Shown here: one piece after another, positions 42,168 to 50,800 of the stretch
How the letters are laid out: each line of letters opens with the position of its first letter
Numbering within the stretch: the first letter of the stretch is position 1
Origin: Pontibacter ruber
GTDB lineage: Bacteria > Bacteroidota > Bacteroidia > Cytophagales > Hymenobacteraceae
Assembly (NCBI RefSeq): GCF_023630205.1
Contig: NZ_JALPRR010000001.1
Location: 1,462,231-1,526,230 of the forward strand
DNA length: 64,000 nt
Reading direction: 5' to 3'
Program-made: the position numbers and the translations under genes
The notes under the pieces: model-generated
The model's input: the letters and a program-made list of their open reading frames with translations, nothing else
Told to the model about the DNA's origin: nothing
Database searches by the model: none

Positions 42168-44147
42168 ATGAACTTTAACCGCAAAGAATATACAGACGAC
42201 GAACTTTTAGCCCTTTACAAGGCTATTCTGAAGCCCCGCATGATCGAGGAACGCATGCTCGTGCTGCTGCGCCAAGGGCGTGTGAGCAAGTGGTTTTCCG
42301 GCATTGGCCAGGAAGCCATTTCGGTAGGATCAGCGCTGGCACTGGAGGCAGACGAGTATATTTTGCCGCTGCACCGCAACCTGGGCGTGTTTACCAGCCG
42401 CAACGTGCCTTTGGACAGGCTGTTTGCGCAGTTCCAGGGCAAAAAGACCGGCTTTACCAAAGGCCGCGACCGTTCGTTCCACTTCGGTACGAACGAGCAC
42501 CATATCGTGGGTATGATCTCGCACCTGGGGCCGCAGCTGGCTGTGGCAGATGGTATTGCGCTGGCCGACCTGCTGGATAACAGGGAAAAGGTGACGTTGG
42601 TTTACAGTGGTGACGGCGGAGCCAGTGAAGGGGATTTCCATGAGGCGCTGAATGTGGCGGCAGTATGGGGCCTCCCGGTTATTTTCATGATCGAGAACAA
42701 CGGCTACGGCCTTTCTACCCCAAGCAGCGAACAGTTTAAGTTCAGCCACTTTATCGACAAAGGGCCGGCTTATGGCATCGATGCGCTGCAGATAGATGGT
42801 AACAACGTGCTGGAAGTATACGATACGGTACGCCAGGCTGCTTACAGCATGCGCAAAAACCCGCGCCCGATGCTGATCGAGGCAATTACCTTCCGGATGC
42901 GCGGGCACGAAGAGGCCAGCGGAACCAAGTATGTGCCGCAGGAACTGTTCGAAAAATGGGCTAAAAAAGACCCGGTAGACAACTTTGAGCGCTATCTGCT
43001 GGAAGAACTGGTGCTGACGCAGAAAGCCATGGAGGGCATACGCGAAGAGATAAAGGCAGAAATAGAAGAAGGACTGCAGACCGCCTTTGGTACGCCAATG
43101 CCGGAAGCAAACCGCGAGGAAGAACTGGCCGATATGTATGCACCGTTCGAGCAGGAGGTAATAAAACCTGCTTCTGACGCGAAAACCGAAAAACGATTTG
43201 TGGATGCCATTTCAGACGGGCTTCGCCAAAGTATGGAGCGCTATCCGGAACTGGTGCTGATGGGCCAGGACATTGCCGAGTATGGCGGCGTGTTCAAAGT
43301 AACAGAAGGCTTTGTAGACCAATTCGGAAAAGCACGCGTACGCAACACGCCGCTTTGCGAGTCGGCTATACTTGGGGTTGGCCTGGGCATGTCAGTTAAG
43401 AATAAGAAAAGTATGGTGGAGATGCAGTTCGCTGACTTTGTGAGCGCCGGTTTCAGCCAGATCGTGAACAACCTGGCCAAGAGTCATTACCGTTGGGGCC
43501 AGCATGCCGATGTGGTGGTGCGCATGCCTACGGGTGCCGGTACAGCTGCCGGTCCGTTCCACTCGCAAAGCAACGAGGCCTGGTTCTTCCACACACCGGG
43601 CCTGAAGATCGTGTACCCATCTTCGCCTTACGATGCCAAAGGCTTGCTAAACGCAGCCATCGAAGATCCGAACCCGGTGATGTACTTCGAGCACAAGCTG
43701 CTGTACCGCTCCATTTCACAGGAGATTCCGGACGATTATTATACCGTAGAGATAGGCAAAGCCAAATTAGTAGCCGAGGGCAGCGACCTTTCCATTATTA
43801 CGTATGGCATGGGCGTGCACTGGGCCAAGCAACTGCAGCAGGAAATGCCAGAGATCAGTATTGACATCCTGGACCTGCGCTCGCTGTTGCCATGGGATAA
43901 AGAAGCCGTGCGCGATACCGTAGCCCGTACCGGCCGCGTTATCGTATTACACGAAGATACCTTAACTGGCGGCATTGGCGGCGAAATAGCTGCCTGGATC
44001 GGTGAGCACTGCTTTGAGCTGCTCGATGGCCCGGTAACACGGGTTGCCAGCCTGGATACAGCCGTACCGTTTGCGCCGCCGCTGGAGCAGGAGTTCCTGC
44101 CAAAACAGCGCCTGCGCGAAAAGGTGGAAGCGGTTCTCACCTTCTAA
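42168..44147 (+). CDS. 2-oxoacid dehydrogenase E1, fused alpha and beta chains
   Basis: This 659-residue thiamine-diphosphate enzyme oxidatively decarboxylates a 2-oxoacid and loads the E2 lipoyl arm. The alpha part (~1-330) has the ThDP motif GDGGASEGDFHEALNVA...IENN (~148-179) and the phosphorylation-loop-like RSFHFGTNEHH. The beta part (~332-659) has MGQDIAEYGGVFKVTEG, FADFVSAGFSQI and a transketolase C-terminal domain. Alpha-beta fusion is typical of Bacteroidota branched-chain/pyruvate-type E1. Which 2-oxoacid is used is not decided. E2 and E3 are not adjacent. LipA at 46523 supplies lipoate for such complexes. Confidence 0.85.
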   Translation: MNFNRKEYTDDELLALYKAILKPRMIEERMLVLLRQGRVSKWFSGIGQEAISVGSALALEADEYILPLHRNLGVFTSRNVPLDRLFAQFQGKKTGFTKGRDRSFHFGTNEHHIVGMISHLGPQLAVADGIALADLLDNREKVTLVYSGDGGASEGDFHEALNVAAVWGLPVIFMIENNGYGLSTPSSEQFKFSHFIDKGPAYGIDALQIDGNNVLEVYDTVRQAAYSMRKNPRPMLIEAITFRMRGHEEASGTKYVPQELFEKWAKKDPVDNFERYLLEELVLTQKAMEGIREEIKAEIEEGLQTAFGTPMPEANREEELADMYAPFEQEVIKPASDAKTEKRFVDAISDGLRQSMERYPELVLMGQDIAEYGGVFKVTEGFVDQFGKARVRNTPLCESAILGVGLGMSVKNKKSMVEMQFADFVSAGFSQIVNNLAKSHYRWGQHADVVVRMPTGAGTAAGPFHSQSNEAWFFHTPGLKIVYPSSPYDAKGLLNAAIEDPNPVMYFEHKLLYRSISQEIPDDYYTVEIGKAKLVAEGSDLSIITYGMGVHWAKQLQQEMPEISIDILDLRSLLPWDKEAVRDTVARTGRVIVLHEDTLTGGIGGEIAAWIGEHCFELLDGPVTRVASLDTAVPFAPPLEQEFLPKQRLREKVEAVLTF

Positions 44148-44170
44148 TTATACTTTTTATGTTCAGCGAT

Positions 44171-44179
44171 TATACTTTG
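44171..44179 (+). promoter_or_regulatory. Promoter-like TATACTTTG before the small lipoprotein gene
   Basis: This is one base longer than TAnnTTTG, ending 7 bp before the ATG at 44187, so the transcript would be nearly leaderless. It contains the TATACTT heptamer that is over-represented in the window. Confidence 0.4.
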
Positions 44180-44186
44180 CAGCCCT

Positions 44187-44387
44187 ATGCCTAGATTACG
44201 TTTTCTTTATCTAACCCTGTTTTGCCTAGTACTGCTGTTGGGTTCCGGTTGCCAGCGCAAAGGCATTCCGTGCCCGAAGCCAAGCAAAGCAAGAGTAAAA
44301 GTGCAGGGCAAGAACGCCTCCGGTCTGCAGGGCGTGGATGTGCCGATGGACAAGAACGGTCTCGTTAAAAAGAAGCGAAGAAGGTAA
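44187..44387 (+). CDS. Small basic lipoprotein
   Basis: This 66-residue protein has a lipoprotein signal with lipobox GSGC (Cys22), then a Lys/Arg-rich mature part of ~45 residues (QRKGIPCPKPSKARVKVQGK ... KKKRRR). No domain is recognised. A highly basic C-terminus may bind DNA, peptidoglycan or lipopolysaccharide. The gene lies 39 bp after the E1 gene and could be read from its own TATACTTTG promoter. Confidence 0.55.
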   Translation: MPRLRFLYLTLFCLVLLLGSGCQRKGIPCPKPSKARVKVQGKNASGLQGVDVPMDKNGLVKKKRRR

Positions 44388-44447
44388 AGTACAGAAACCA
44401 GCTGACCGGATTTAAGTATAACTATCAACAGTTTAGCAAAAATTTGT

Positions 44448-44807
44448 ATGGATGTGCGTAGGCCTGTAAAGATTTGGAAGCGATTAGCCTGTGTTGCAGC
44501 ATTAGTTTTACTCAGCGCAGGAGCTGCTATGGCACAGATCAGTTATAAAGCCGTAGACCAGCACAACCACCTGAAGCGGCAATCGCTGAAGGAGGCGGAC
44601 AAGACAGATGTTGCTTACAAGGATACGCACCTGAATACAAGCACTTATACTTTTAAAAAAGGAGAAGCAGGGCGTAAACGGGTGGCTACCAACGATGGAC
44701 GTAACAAGTACAGGTTTACAGAAAGAGGCAACGCAGCGCAGAGTCTGCCTGTGAAGCTGAAGAAAGGCTGGCTGTTTAAACGAAAGAAAGATAACACACA
44801 GAAGTAA
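44448..44807 (+). CDS. Secreted basic protein, unknown
   Basis: This 119-residue protein has an N-terminal signal sequence (hydrophobic ~13-28, cleavage after AMAQ). The mature chain is strongly basic and low in hydrophobic residues (KEADKTDVAYKDTHLNTSTY ... KLKKGWLFKRKKDN), possibly disordered. It is not recognised as a known family. Only 14 bp separate it from ytxJ, so the two may be co-transcribed. Confidence 0.5.
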   Translation: MDVRRPVKIWKRLACVAALVLLSAGAAMAQISYKAVDQHNHLKRQSLKEADKTDVAYKDTHLNTSTYTFKKGEAGRKRVATNDGRNKYRFTERGNAAQSLPVKLKKGWLFKRKKDNTQK

Positions 44808-44821
44808 AAGCAAAGATTTAT

Positions 44822-45166
44822 ATGAATTGGTCCCCCTTAACCAGTGCGGCGCAGCTTGAAGAAGTGATGGAAGAGTCGAAGAGCGCTCCGGTGGTAATTT
44901 TTAAGCACAGCACCTCCTGCTCTATCAGCGCCACCGCCAAAAGCAGGCTGGAACGACAGTGCAGCGGCAATGAGGATCTGAAAAGCGTAAAATTCTATTA
45001 CCTGGACCTGCTCAGTTACCGACCGGTTTCCAACGAAGTAGCGGAGGTGTTTCAGGTGCGGCACGAGTCTCCGCAGCTGTTGCTTATTCAGGACGGCATG
45101 TGTACCTACGATGCCTCTCACCTGGGCATAAACGTAGACGCTATCAAGAAGAAAGTATCAGCATAG
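44822..45166 (+). CDS. ytxJ: YtxJ-type bacilliredoxin-like protein
   Basis: This 114-residue monothiol thioredoxin-fold protein belongs to the bacillithiol system. The signature IFKHSTSCSISATAKSRLER (~26-45) holds the single active-site Cys, and ESPQLLLIQDG (~77-87) supplies the cis-Pro loop. YtxJ proteins remove bacillithiol from protein thiols (known for the family), so the organism probably makes bacillithiol. The convergent OsmC-family gene next to it is also thiol-related. Confidence 0.85.
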   Translation: MNWSPLTSAAQLEEVMEESKSAPVVIFKHSTSCSISATAKSRLERQCSGNEDLKSVKFYYLDLLSYRPVSNEVAEVFQVRHESPQLLLIQDGMCTYDASHLGINVDAIKKKVSA

Positions 45167-45198
45167 CAGCCTGAACAGGTTGCTATGCTGCCTGTTTT
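45160..45198. terminator. Hairpin between convergent ytxJ and osmC-like genes
   Basis: Two alternative stems are possible: AGCATAGCA (45160-45168) with TGCTATGCT (45181-45189), or AACAGG (45174-45179) with CCTGTT (45191-45196) followed by TTAG. The first overlaps the ytxJ stop codon. Confidence 0.65.
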
Positions 45199-45601
45199 AG
45201 TACTGGAACGAAACCGATTGTTTGATGTCCGGGTGCAGGCTTAGTGCAACAGGGCAGGTACGGGCCGCATTTTCCAGCAATGCCTTCTCTTTGGAAGTAT
45301 AGTTGTTGAGGGGCATTTTAAAGTTCAATACGACTTCCGCAATACGGCGCGGCTCAGCCGACATGATCTTTGTTGTTTCGATCTGCATGCCTTCTATGTT
45401 GATGTTGTTGCGGTTGGCTACAATGCCCATGATCGTCATCATGCAGCTGCCAAGTGCGGCGCAAACGAGGTCAGATGGAGAGAAAGCCTCGCCGCGGCCA
45501 TTGTTGTCAACGGGTGCATCGGTAATAATGGTATTGCCAGAGGCAAGGTGTTTGGCACTGGTGCGCAGTTCGCCTGTATACGTGTTGTGAATGGTTGCCA
45601 T
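45197..45601 (-). CDS. OsmC/Ohr-family peroxiredoxin-like protein
   Basis: This 134-residue protein has two catalytic-type cysteines in the expected places: AALGSCMMTIMGIVA (~residue 53) and ENAARTCPVALSLHPD (~115). A conserved Glu/Arg environment for hydroperoxide reduction is expected but not proven here. The YhfA-like subgroup is closest by eye. It is convergent with ytxJ with overlap of terminator sequences. Confidence 0.88.
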   Translation of the reverse strand: MATIHNTYTGELRTSAKHLASGNTIITDAPVDNNGRGEAFSPSDLVCAALGSCMMTIMGIVANRNNINIEGMQIETTKIMSAEPRRIAEVVLNFKMPLNNYTSKEKALLENAARTCPVALSLHPDIKQSVSFQY

Positions 45602-45670
45602 GTATGCTAACTATAGTTTTATAACAGCGTAAATTTAGATAGATTTAGTCAAACTATAAATCAATAGAAG

Positions 45671-46402
45671 GTGGTAAGATACCTGGCGATTACTTTAGCC
45701 CTTGCCTTGCTGGCCCTGGTGCCCGCAGCTGCGCAATCAGACGACGAAGACTTCAGGAACGAGCTAAGCTACGGCATTAACTTCAACTCAAATGCCGGGC
45801 TGATCGGAGGGGCCTTTTTCCGCTCCTCTCATTTTGTGCGCGATGATCTTTACCAACTTTGGGGATTGGAGATTGTGGAGGTAAAACACCCGAAGGAAAG
45901 CCGCTGGTACAGCGGGCAGACCGGAGACTTTTTTATACTTGGCAAGCAGAATTACATGTTCGTGCTGCGCCCGCAATACGGGGCTGAGTACGTGCTGTTC
46001 CGGAAGGCAGCCGAATCAGGCGTGCAGGTAAATGCTGTTGGAGCTGCCGGACCTTCCCTGGGCCTCTTGGTGCCCTATTACATCCGCTACAATTATGGCG
46101 GCGCCGGTGGCAACGATGTCCGCACCGAACAATACGACCCCCAAAAGCACCCGATCCCTGATAATATACAAGGCAACGCTAACTTATTCACAGGCTTTGG
46201 CGAAACAAAGATAAGGCCGGGTTTGCATGCCAAAGCAGGCCTCAGTTTTGAGTATGGCCGTTACAAAGAAAGTATAACCGGCATCGAGGTGGGCTTTCTG
46301 GTAGAGCAGTATTTCAACAAAATGATCATCATTCCGGAAGCTGAAAACTACAGCACCTTTGCCTCGGTATACCTTAATATCTACTATGGCCGTCGTAAAT
46401 AG
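45671..46402 (+). CDS. Secreted or outer-membrane beta-barrel-like protein
   Basis: This 243-residue protein starts with GTG (45671) and has a signal peptide of ~21 residues (LAITLALALLALVPAAAQ). The mature chain has alternating strands with Tyr/Phe/Gly (LSYGINFNSNAGLIGGAFFR ... YSTFASVYLNIYYGRRK), suggesting a small barrel or periplasmic beta protein. No enzymatic motif is present. It stands alone, 120 bp ahead of lipA. Confidence 0.6.
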   Translation: MVRYLAITLALALLALVPAAAQSDDEDFRNELSYGINFNSNAGLIGGAFFRSSHFVRDDLYQLWGLEIVEVKHPKESRWYSGQTGDFFILGKQNYMFVLRPQYGAEYVLFRKAAESGVQVNAVGAAGPSLGLLVPYYIRYNYGGAGGNDVRTEQYDPQKHPIPDNIQGNANLFTGFGETKIRPGLHAKAGLSFEYGRYKESITGIEVGFLVEQYFNKMIIIPEAENYSTFASVYLNIYYGRRK

Positions 46403-46510
46403 CTTTTCCCAAAAACAATCCGGCAGATAGTACTGTTAAAAGAGAACGTTGTAACACTGGATGGTGGCACAAATCTTAGCGAATGGCTAATCTCTTTACT
46501 CATAAGTTCC

Positions 46511-46518
46511 TATCTTTG
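46511..46518 (+). promoter_or_regulatory. TAnnTTTG promoter element of lipA
   Basis: TATCTTTG ends 4 bp before the ATG. With a start site about 7 bp downstream, the mRNA would be leaderless or begin within the first codons. Confidence 0.65.
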
Positions 46519-46522
46519 CAGC

Positions 46523-47434
46523 ATGGATGAAATAATATCACTTCCGGTTATACAGCCTAACACAACGCCCGCCGAGCTGAGTGAAAATGGCAAGATACGT
46601 AAGCCAAACTGGCTGCGTGTAAAGTTGCCTGTGGGCCAGGAATACACTAAAGTAAGAAACATAGTATCTGAATATAAACTGCACACCATCTGCGAGAGCG
46701 GCAACTGCCCGAACATGGGTGAATGCTGGGGTGCTGGTACGGCCACTTTTATGATTCTGGGCAACGTTTGTACGCGCAGCTGCTCGTTTTGCGCAGTAGC
46801 GACAGGCCGCCCGAACGAGTACGATCAGGACGAGCCGCGCCGTGTAGCCGAGGCTATCCAGCTGATGGGTGTAAAACATGCCGTGATCACTTCTGTTAAC
46901 CGCGACGAGCTGAAAGACCGTGGCGCAGCCATCTGGCACGAAACAGTACGGTTGGTAAAAGAACTATCGCCGGCAACAACTATAGAAACCCTTATCCCGG
47001 ACGTAAAGGCAAACTGGGATGCATTGATCACGATGATATCGCCGGGGCAGGAGGTTGTTTCGCATAACATGGAAACGGTAAAAGAGCTTTACCGCCGCGT
47101 GCGCCCGCAGGCCAAGTATGAGCGAAGCCTGGAGCAGATCCGCCGCACCAAAGAGTATGGCAAGCGCACCAAGACCGGTATTATGCTGGGATTAGGTGAG
47201 ACGCGCGAGCAGGTTTACCAGGCCATGGATGACCTGGCTGCTAACGGTTGCGATATCCTGACGCTGGGCCAATACCTGCAGCCAACCAAACTGCACATCG
47301 AGGTAGCCGAATTCATACACCCGGACTTGTTTGAGCATTACCGGGTAGAAGGCCTGAGAAGAGGCATCAAGTATGTGGAGTCCGGACCATTGGTTCGTTC
47401 TTCCTACCATGCTGAGCGCCACGTACACGTATAA
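46523..47434 (+). CDS. lipA: Lipoyl synthase
   Basis: This 303-residue radical-SAM enzyme inserts two sulfurs into octanoyl-E2 or GcvH. The auxiliary-cluster motif [12 protein letters not shown] (~residues 52-63, C-x4-C-x5-C) precedes the radical-SAM motif CTRSCSFC (~78-85). The C-terminal RSSYHAE holds the Ser ligand of the auxiliary cluster. It is monocistronic with a strong terminator. It supplies lipoate to the E1-E2 complexes and to the glycine-cleavage system whose P protein is at 58566. Confidence 0.97.
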   Translation: MDEIISLPVIQPNTTPAELSENGKIRKPNWLRVKLPVGQEYTKVRNIVSEYKLHTICESGNCPNMGECWGAGTATFMILGNVCTRSCSFCAVATGRPNEYDQDEPRRVAEAIQLMGVKHAVITSVNRDELKDRGAAIWHETVRLVKELSPATTIETLIPDVKANWDALITMISPGQEVVSHNMETVKELYRRVRPQAKYERSLEQIRRTKEYGKRTKTGIMLGLGETREQVYQAMDDLAANGCDILTLGQYLQPTKLHIEVAEFIHPDLFEHYRVEGLRRGIKYVESGPLVRSSYHAERHVHV

Positions 47435-47454
47435 AAAAAAAATTATAGTACTAT

Positions 47455-47500
47455 AGCTAGCTCCTGCTGCAGTAAATAGTGGCAGGAGCTAGCTTTTTTT
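47455..47500 (+). terminator. Terminator of lipA
   Basis: AGCTAGCTCCTGC (47455-47467) pairs with GCAGGAGCTAGCT (47482-47494) over a 14 nt loop, followed by T7. Confidence 0.95.
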
Positions 47501-47886
47501 ATTGCACTGTTCTCTGTTGTAATTCTCTTCTAAAAAATCTCCCCAATTCCCCTTTTTATTATAACATCGGATGCTGTATCCCGTATATCGGGCCATAACT
47601 CTGTACATTATTACTATAAACCTATATATAATTTGAATTGTATTTGCCTCCTCCCGTTCTCCATCTTGTACTCAAAATGCATTATTTTCTAAACTTTTTC
47701 AAAAAAAGTGAATAGCCGAATAGTATAATTTAATTGTCGTTACAACATCTACTATGGCTGAATACATTATTTTTTTTATATAAAGTTAAACTAATTTAAA
47801 AAACATCAGTAAAGGGACATAATAAACGTCTATAAAAATATACATATATTTATGTCCGGAAGTATATTTCCTTTAATAATGCCTGT
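47501..47886 (+). other. AT-rich upstream region of the surface-protein gene
   Basis: No ORF or RNA gene is recognised in these 386 bp. The region is very AT-rich. Near the gene it has an inverted repeat GGACATAA (47815-47822) / TTATGTCC (47850-47857) with a 27 nt AT-rich loop, ending 29 bp before the ATG. It could be an operator or an mRNA leader structure. A clear TAnnTTTG element is not seen, so the promoter is unassigned. Confidence 0.4.
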
Positions 47887-50800
47887 ATGAATAAACTTTT
47901 ACTGCTACTCTCTCTCTTCTTGGCTGTGAGCACCACCCTTAGCTATGGGCAGCCAGATCTTACCTTGAACCGCGCTGAGAAATTTGCGGTTCTGGCCACT
48001 ACGCAAGTCAATAACATTGGCGAGACGGATGTGTATGGTGACCTGGGTATTTCTTCCGGAAGAAACATAACCGGAGATGAACAACTTACCGTTGTTGGCG
48101 AAAGGATGTACGGACCTGCTTCGCTTGCTCCGGGAGCACGTGATGATGCAGAGGCGCTGTATAACCGACTAGAAAACCTGCCAGCCACTACGCTGCAAGA
48201 CCCGGTGTTGGGAAACAACTTCCAGTCGCTGACTCCCGGCGTTTATAAGATCAATGGCGACGCCACTCTCAGGGGCGGTCTGACGCTGGATGGCAACGGA
48301 GACCCGAATGCCGTCTTTATCATTATCATACAAGGAGACCTGCTCTCGAACTATGACCGGACCTATGTAAACCTGGTAGATGGTGCGCAGCCAAAGAACG
48401 TGTTCTGGGTTGTAAAAGGGAAAGTAGATACAGGTAAAACCACGCTTTTCCAGGGCACTGTTATCGCGCAGAAAGACATCACCCTGGGCAACGGCGTGAT
48501 CATGATCGGTAGAGCTATCTCGCTGACAAGTGTAGTAAATCTGCATAACAACCTGGTGTTCATGCCAAACATAGTGTTGTCTAACCTCAGCGTGCAGAAA
48601 GAGGCTGAAAACAAAGATTACATACTTGGCAGCGAAGTAACCTATACCATTACTGCCCGAAACCTGGGTCCTAACGACGCGACCGGCGTGGTGGTAAGAG
48701 AACAGATTCCTGTAGGCCTGGCATTTGTTAGGCCGGTATCGGCAAGTAAGGGCACTTATGACACTCAAAAGAACGAGTGGTATATCGGCAATATGGCTGT
48801 AGGAGAGACAGCCACGCTTAAGCTGACTTTCAGAATTATATCTACAGGCAATGTAAACAACAAGGTAGTAATCATAGGCGATAACCCGGACCCTATTCCG
48901 GATGATGACGAAGACGATAATCCGATCAATGTACCGGTGGAGTCGGCGGACCTGAGCGTGAAGAAAACCGTAAACGCTGGTCCTTATCTTATCGGGGACG
49001 TGGTTACTTATAAAATAGAGACAACAAACAACGGTTTGTATGAAGCGAAGGGAGTTAAAGTAACAGAAAAGCTTCCTACAGGCTTGCAATATGTGAGCCA
49101 CACCGCCAGTGTAGGCGATTACGACCCAATAACCGGTATATATACCGTGGGCAACCTGGCCAGCAAAACAACTGCAACACTTACCATTCAGGCAAGAATA
49201 ACTGCCGCTGGTAACATCAGAAACATAGCAGTAGTGGAAGGTTCGGACCCTACCAAGGATCCGGATAAAGACAACGACGAGGACGATGTAACGATTGTTG
49301 TGCCGGTAGAGTCTGCTGACTTAAGTATAAATAAAACTGTAAGCGGTGGCCCTTATAAGATCGGGGATGTGGTTACCTATACCATCACCACGAAGAACAG
49401 CGGCCTTTACGGAGCAGTAGGAGTAAAAGTAACAGAGCAACTTCCTGAAGGGCTGCTGTATGTTAGCCACACCACCAGCGTAGGCACCTACGATCCGGCC
49501 ACAGGCATTTATACCATAGGGAATTTAGCAAGCAATGCAACAGCTACACTTACCATACAGGCGAAGCTGGTTAAAAATGGCACCATCCGAAACGTGGCTA
49601 CGGTTATTGCCCAGGATCCTACCAAAGACCCTGACAAGGACAACGACGAGGAAGACGAAACCATTGTTGTAACCTGCCCTGACCAGCAGTTAGCTATTAC
49701 AGGCGTTGTGCTTGTTTGTGCCAACACAGATAAGATAACTTATACTGTAACTGAGGTAATTGGCGGTACTTATACTTATACTTTACCACTAGGCTGGGAA
49801 ATTGTAGCACAAAGCGGCAATACGGTTACAGTGAAAGCAGGTACAGCTCCCGGTATTATCACGGCAACAGTTAAAAACCAGTGCGGTAAAATCATGACTG
49901 CTGCATTAAATGTAGGAGTAACCGGAGCGCCAGCCATACCAGTTATAACAGGAGGGGGCAATGCGATTTGCTACAGCACCGAAGGGGTGAGTTATACTGT
50001 AACCAGCCAGGAGGGTATTACAGCCTATGACTGGTCTGTTACGGAAGGACTTGAAATTGTAAGTGGCCAGAATGCTGCAACGGTAGTGGTAAAACCTAAG
50101 GCAGGCAGCCCACTTGGCGGTACCCTGACGGTGAGAGTAACCAACAGCTGTGGCTTCACGACTGCCGGTACTAAGGTAATAACGATAACACCGGCACCAG
50201 CTGCTCCAATTGCCATACTAGGTCCGGCAGATGTTTGTGCAGGTACTGAAGCAGAATATTCTGTGGTAGCAGTAGCTGGCGCCTCATCGTATACCTGGAA
50301 CGTGCCTGCTGACTGGACTATCCTGACTCAGCCGGCCAACTCAAACAAAATAAGAGTAAGAGCAGGTACAGCGGGCGGAAACATTACGGTAACTGCCGAT
50401 AACAGCTGTGGCCGCAGCACACTAACCTCACGAGCACTGTCCGTAAGTACAGCACCGGTTGCTGCAAGCGGTATTACCGGTAACACAACTGCATGCGTTG
50501 GCACAGAGCAAACCTACAGCATACCGGAAATAGCAGGCGCTACAGGTTATGTATGGGATGTGCCGGCTACCTGGACTGTAGTAGGTAGCAGAACCTCCAG
50601 AACCATAACCGTTATTGTGAAGGATGCCGGAACTATAAAAGCAGCTGGCAGCAACCCGTGTGGCGACGGTGCATTCGTAAGCCTGAATGTAGGCATAACC
50701 ACAGCGCCGGCCGCTATTGGTGCCATTACCGGCGGAAGCGCGGTATGCGGATCAAGCCAGGGCAATACGTATAGTATCGCAGCGGTGGAAGGTGCTACTA

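Noticed and set aside
47501..47886. Cyclic-di-GMP or other riboswitch upstream of the surface-protein gene
   Set aside because: The region is AT-rich and lacks any recognised aptamer core; only an 8 bp inverted repeat is visible.
48169..49101. 310-codon minus-strand frame opposite the surface-protein gene
   Set aside because: It lies inside repeats of a clear plus-strand gene and has no recognisable domain; open only because of codon composition.
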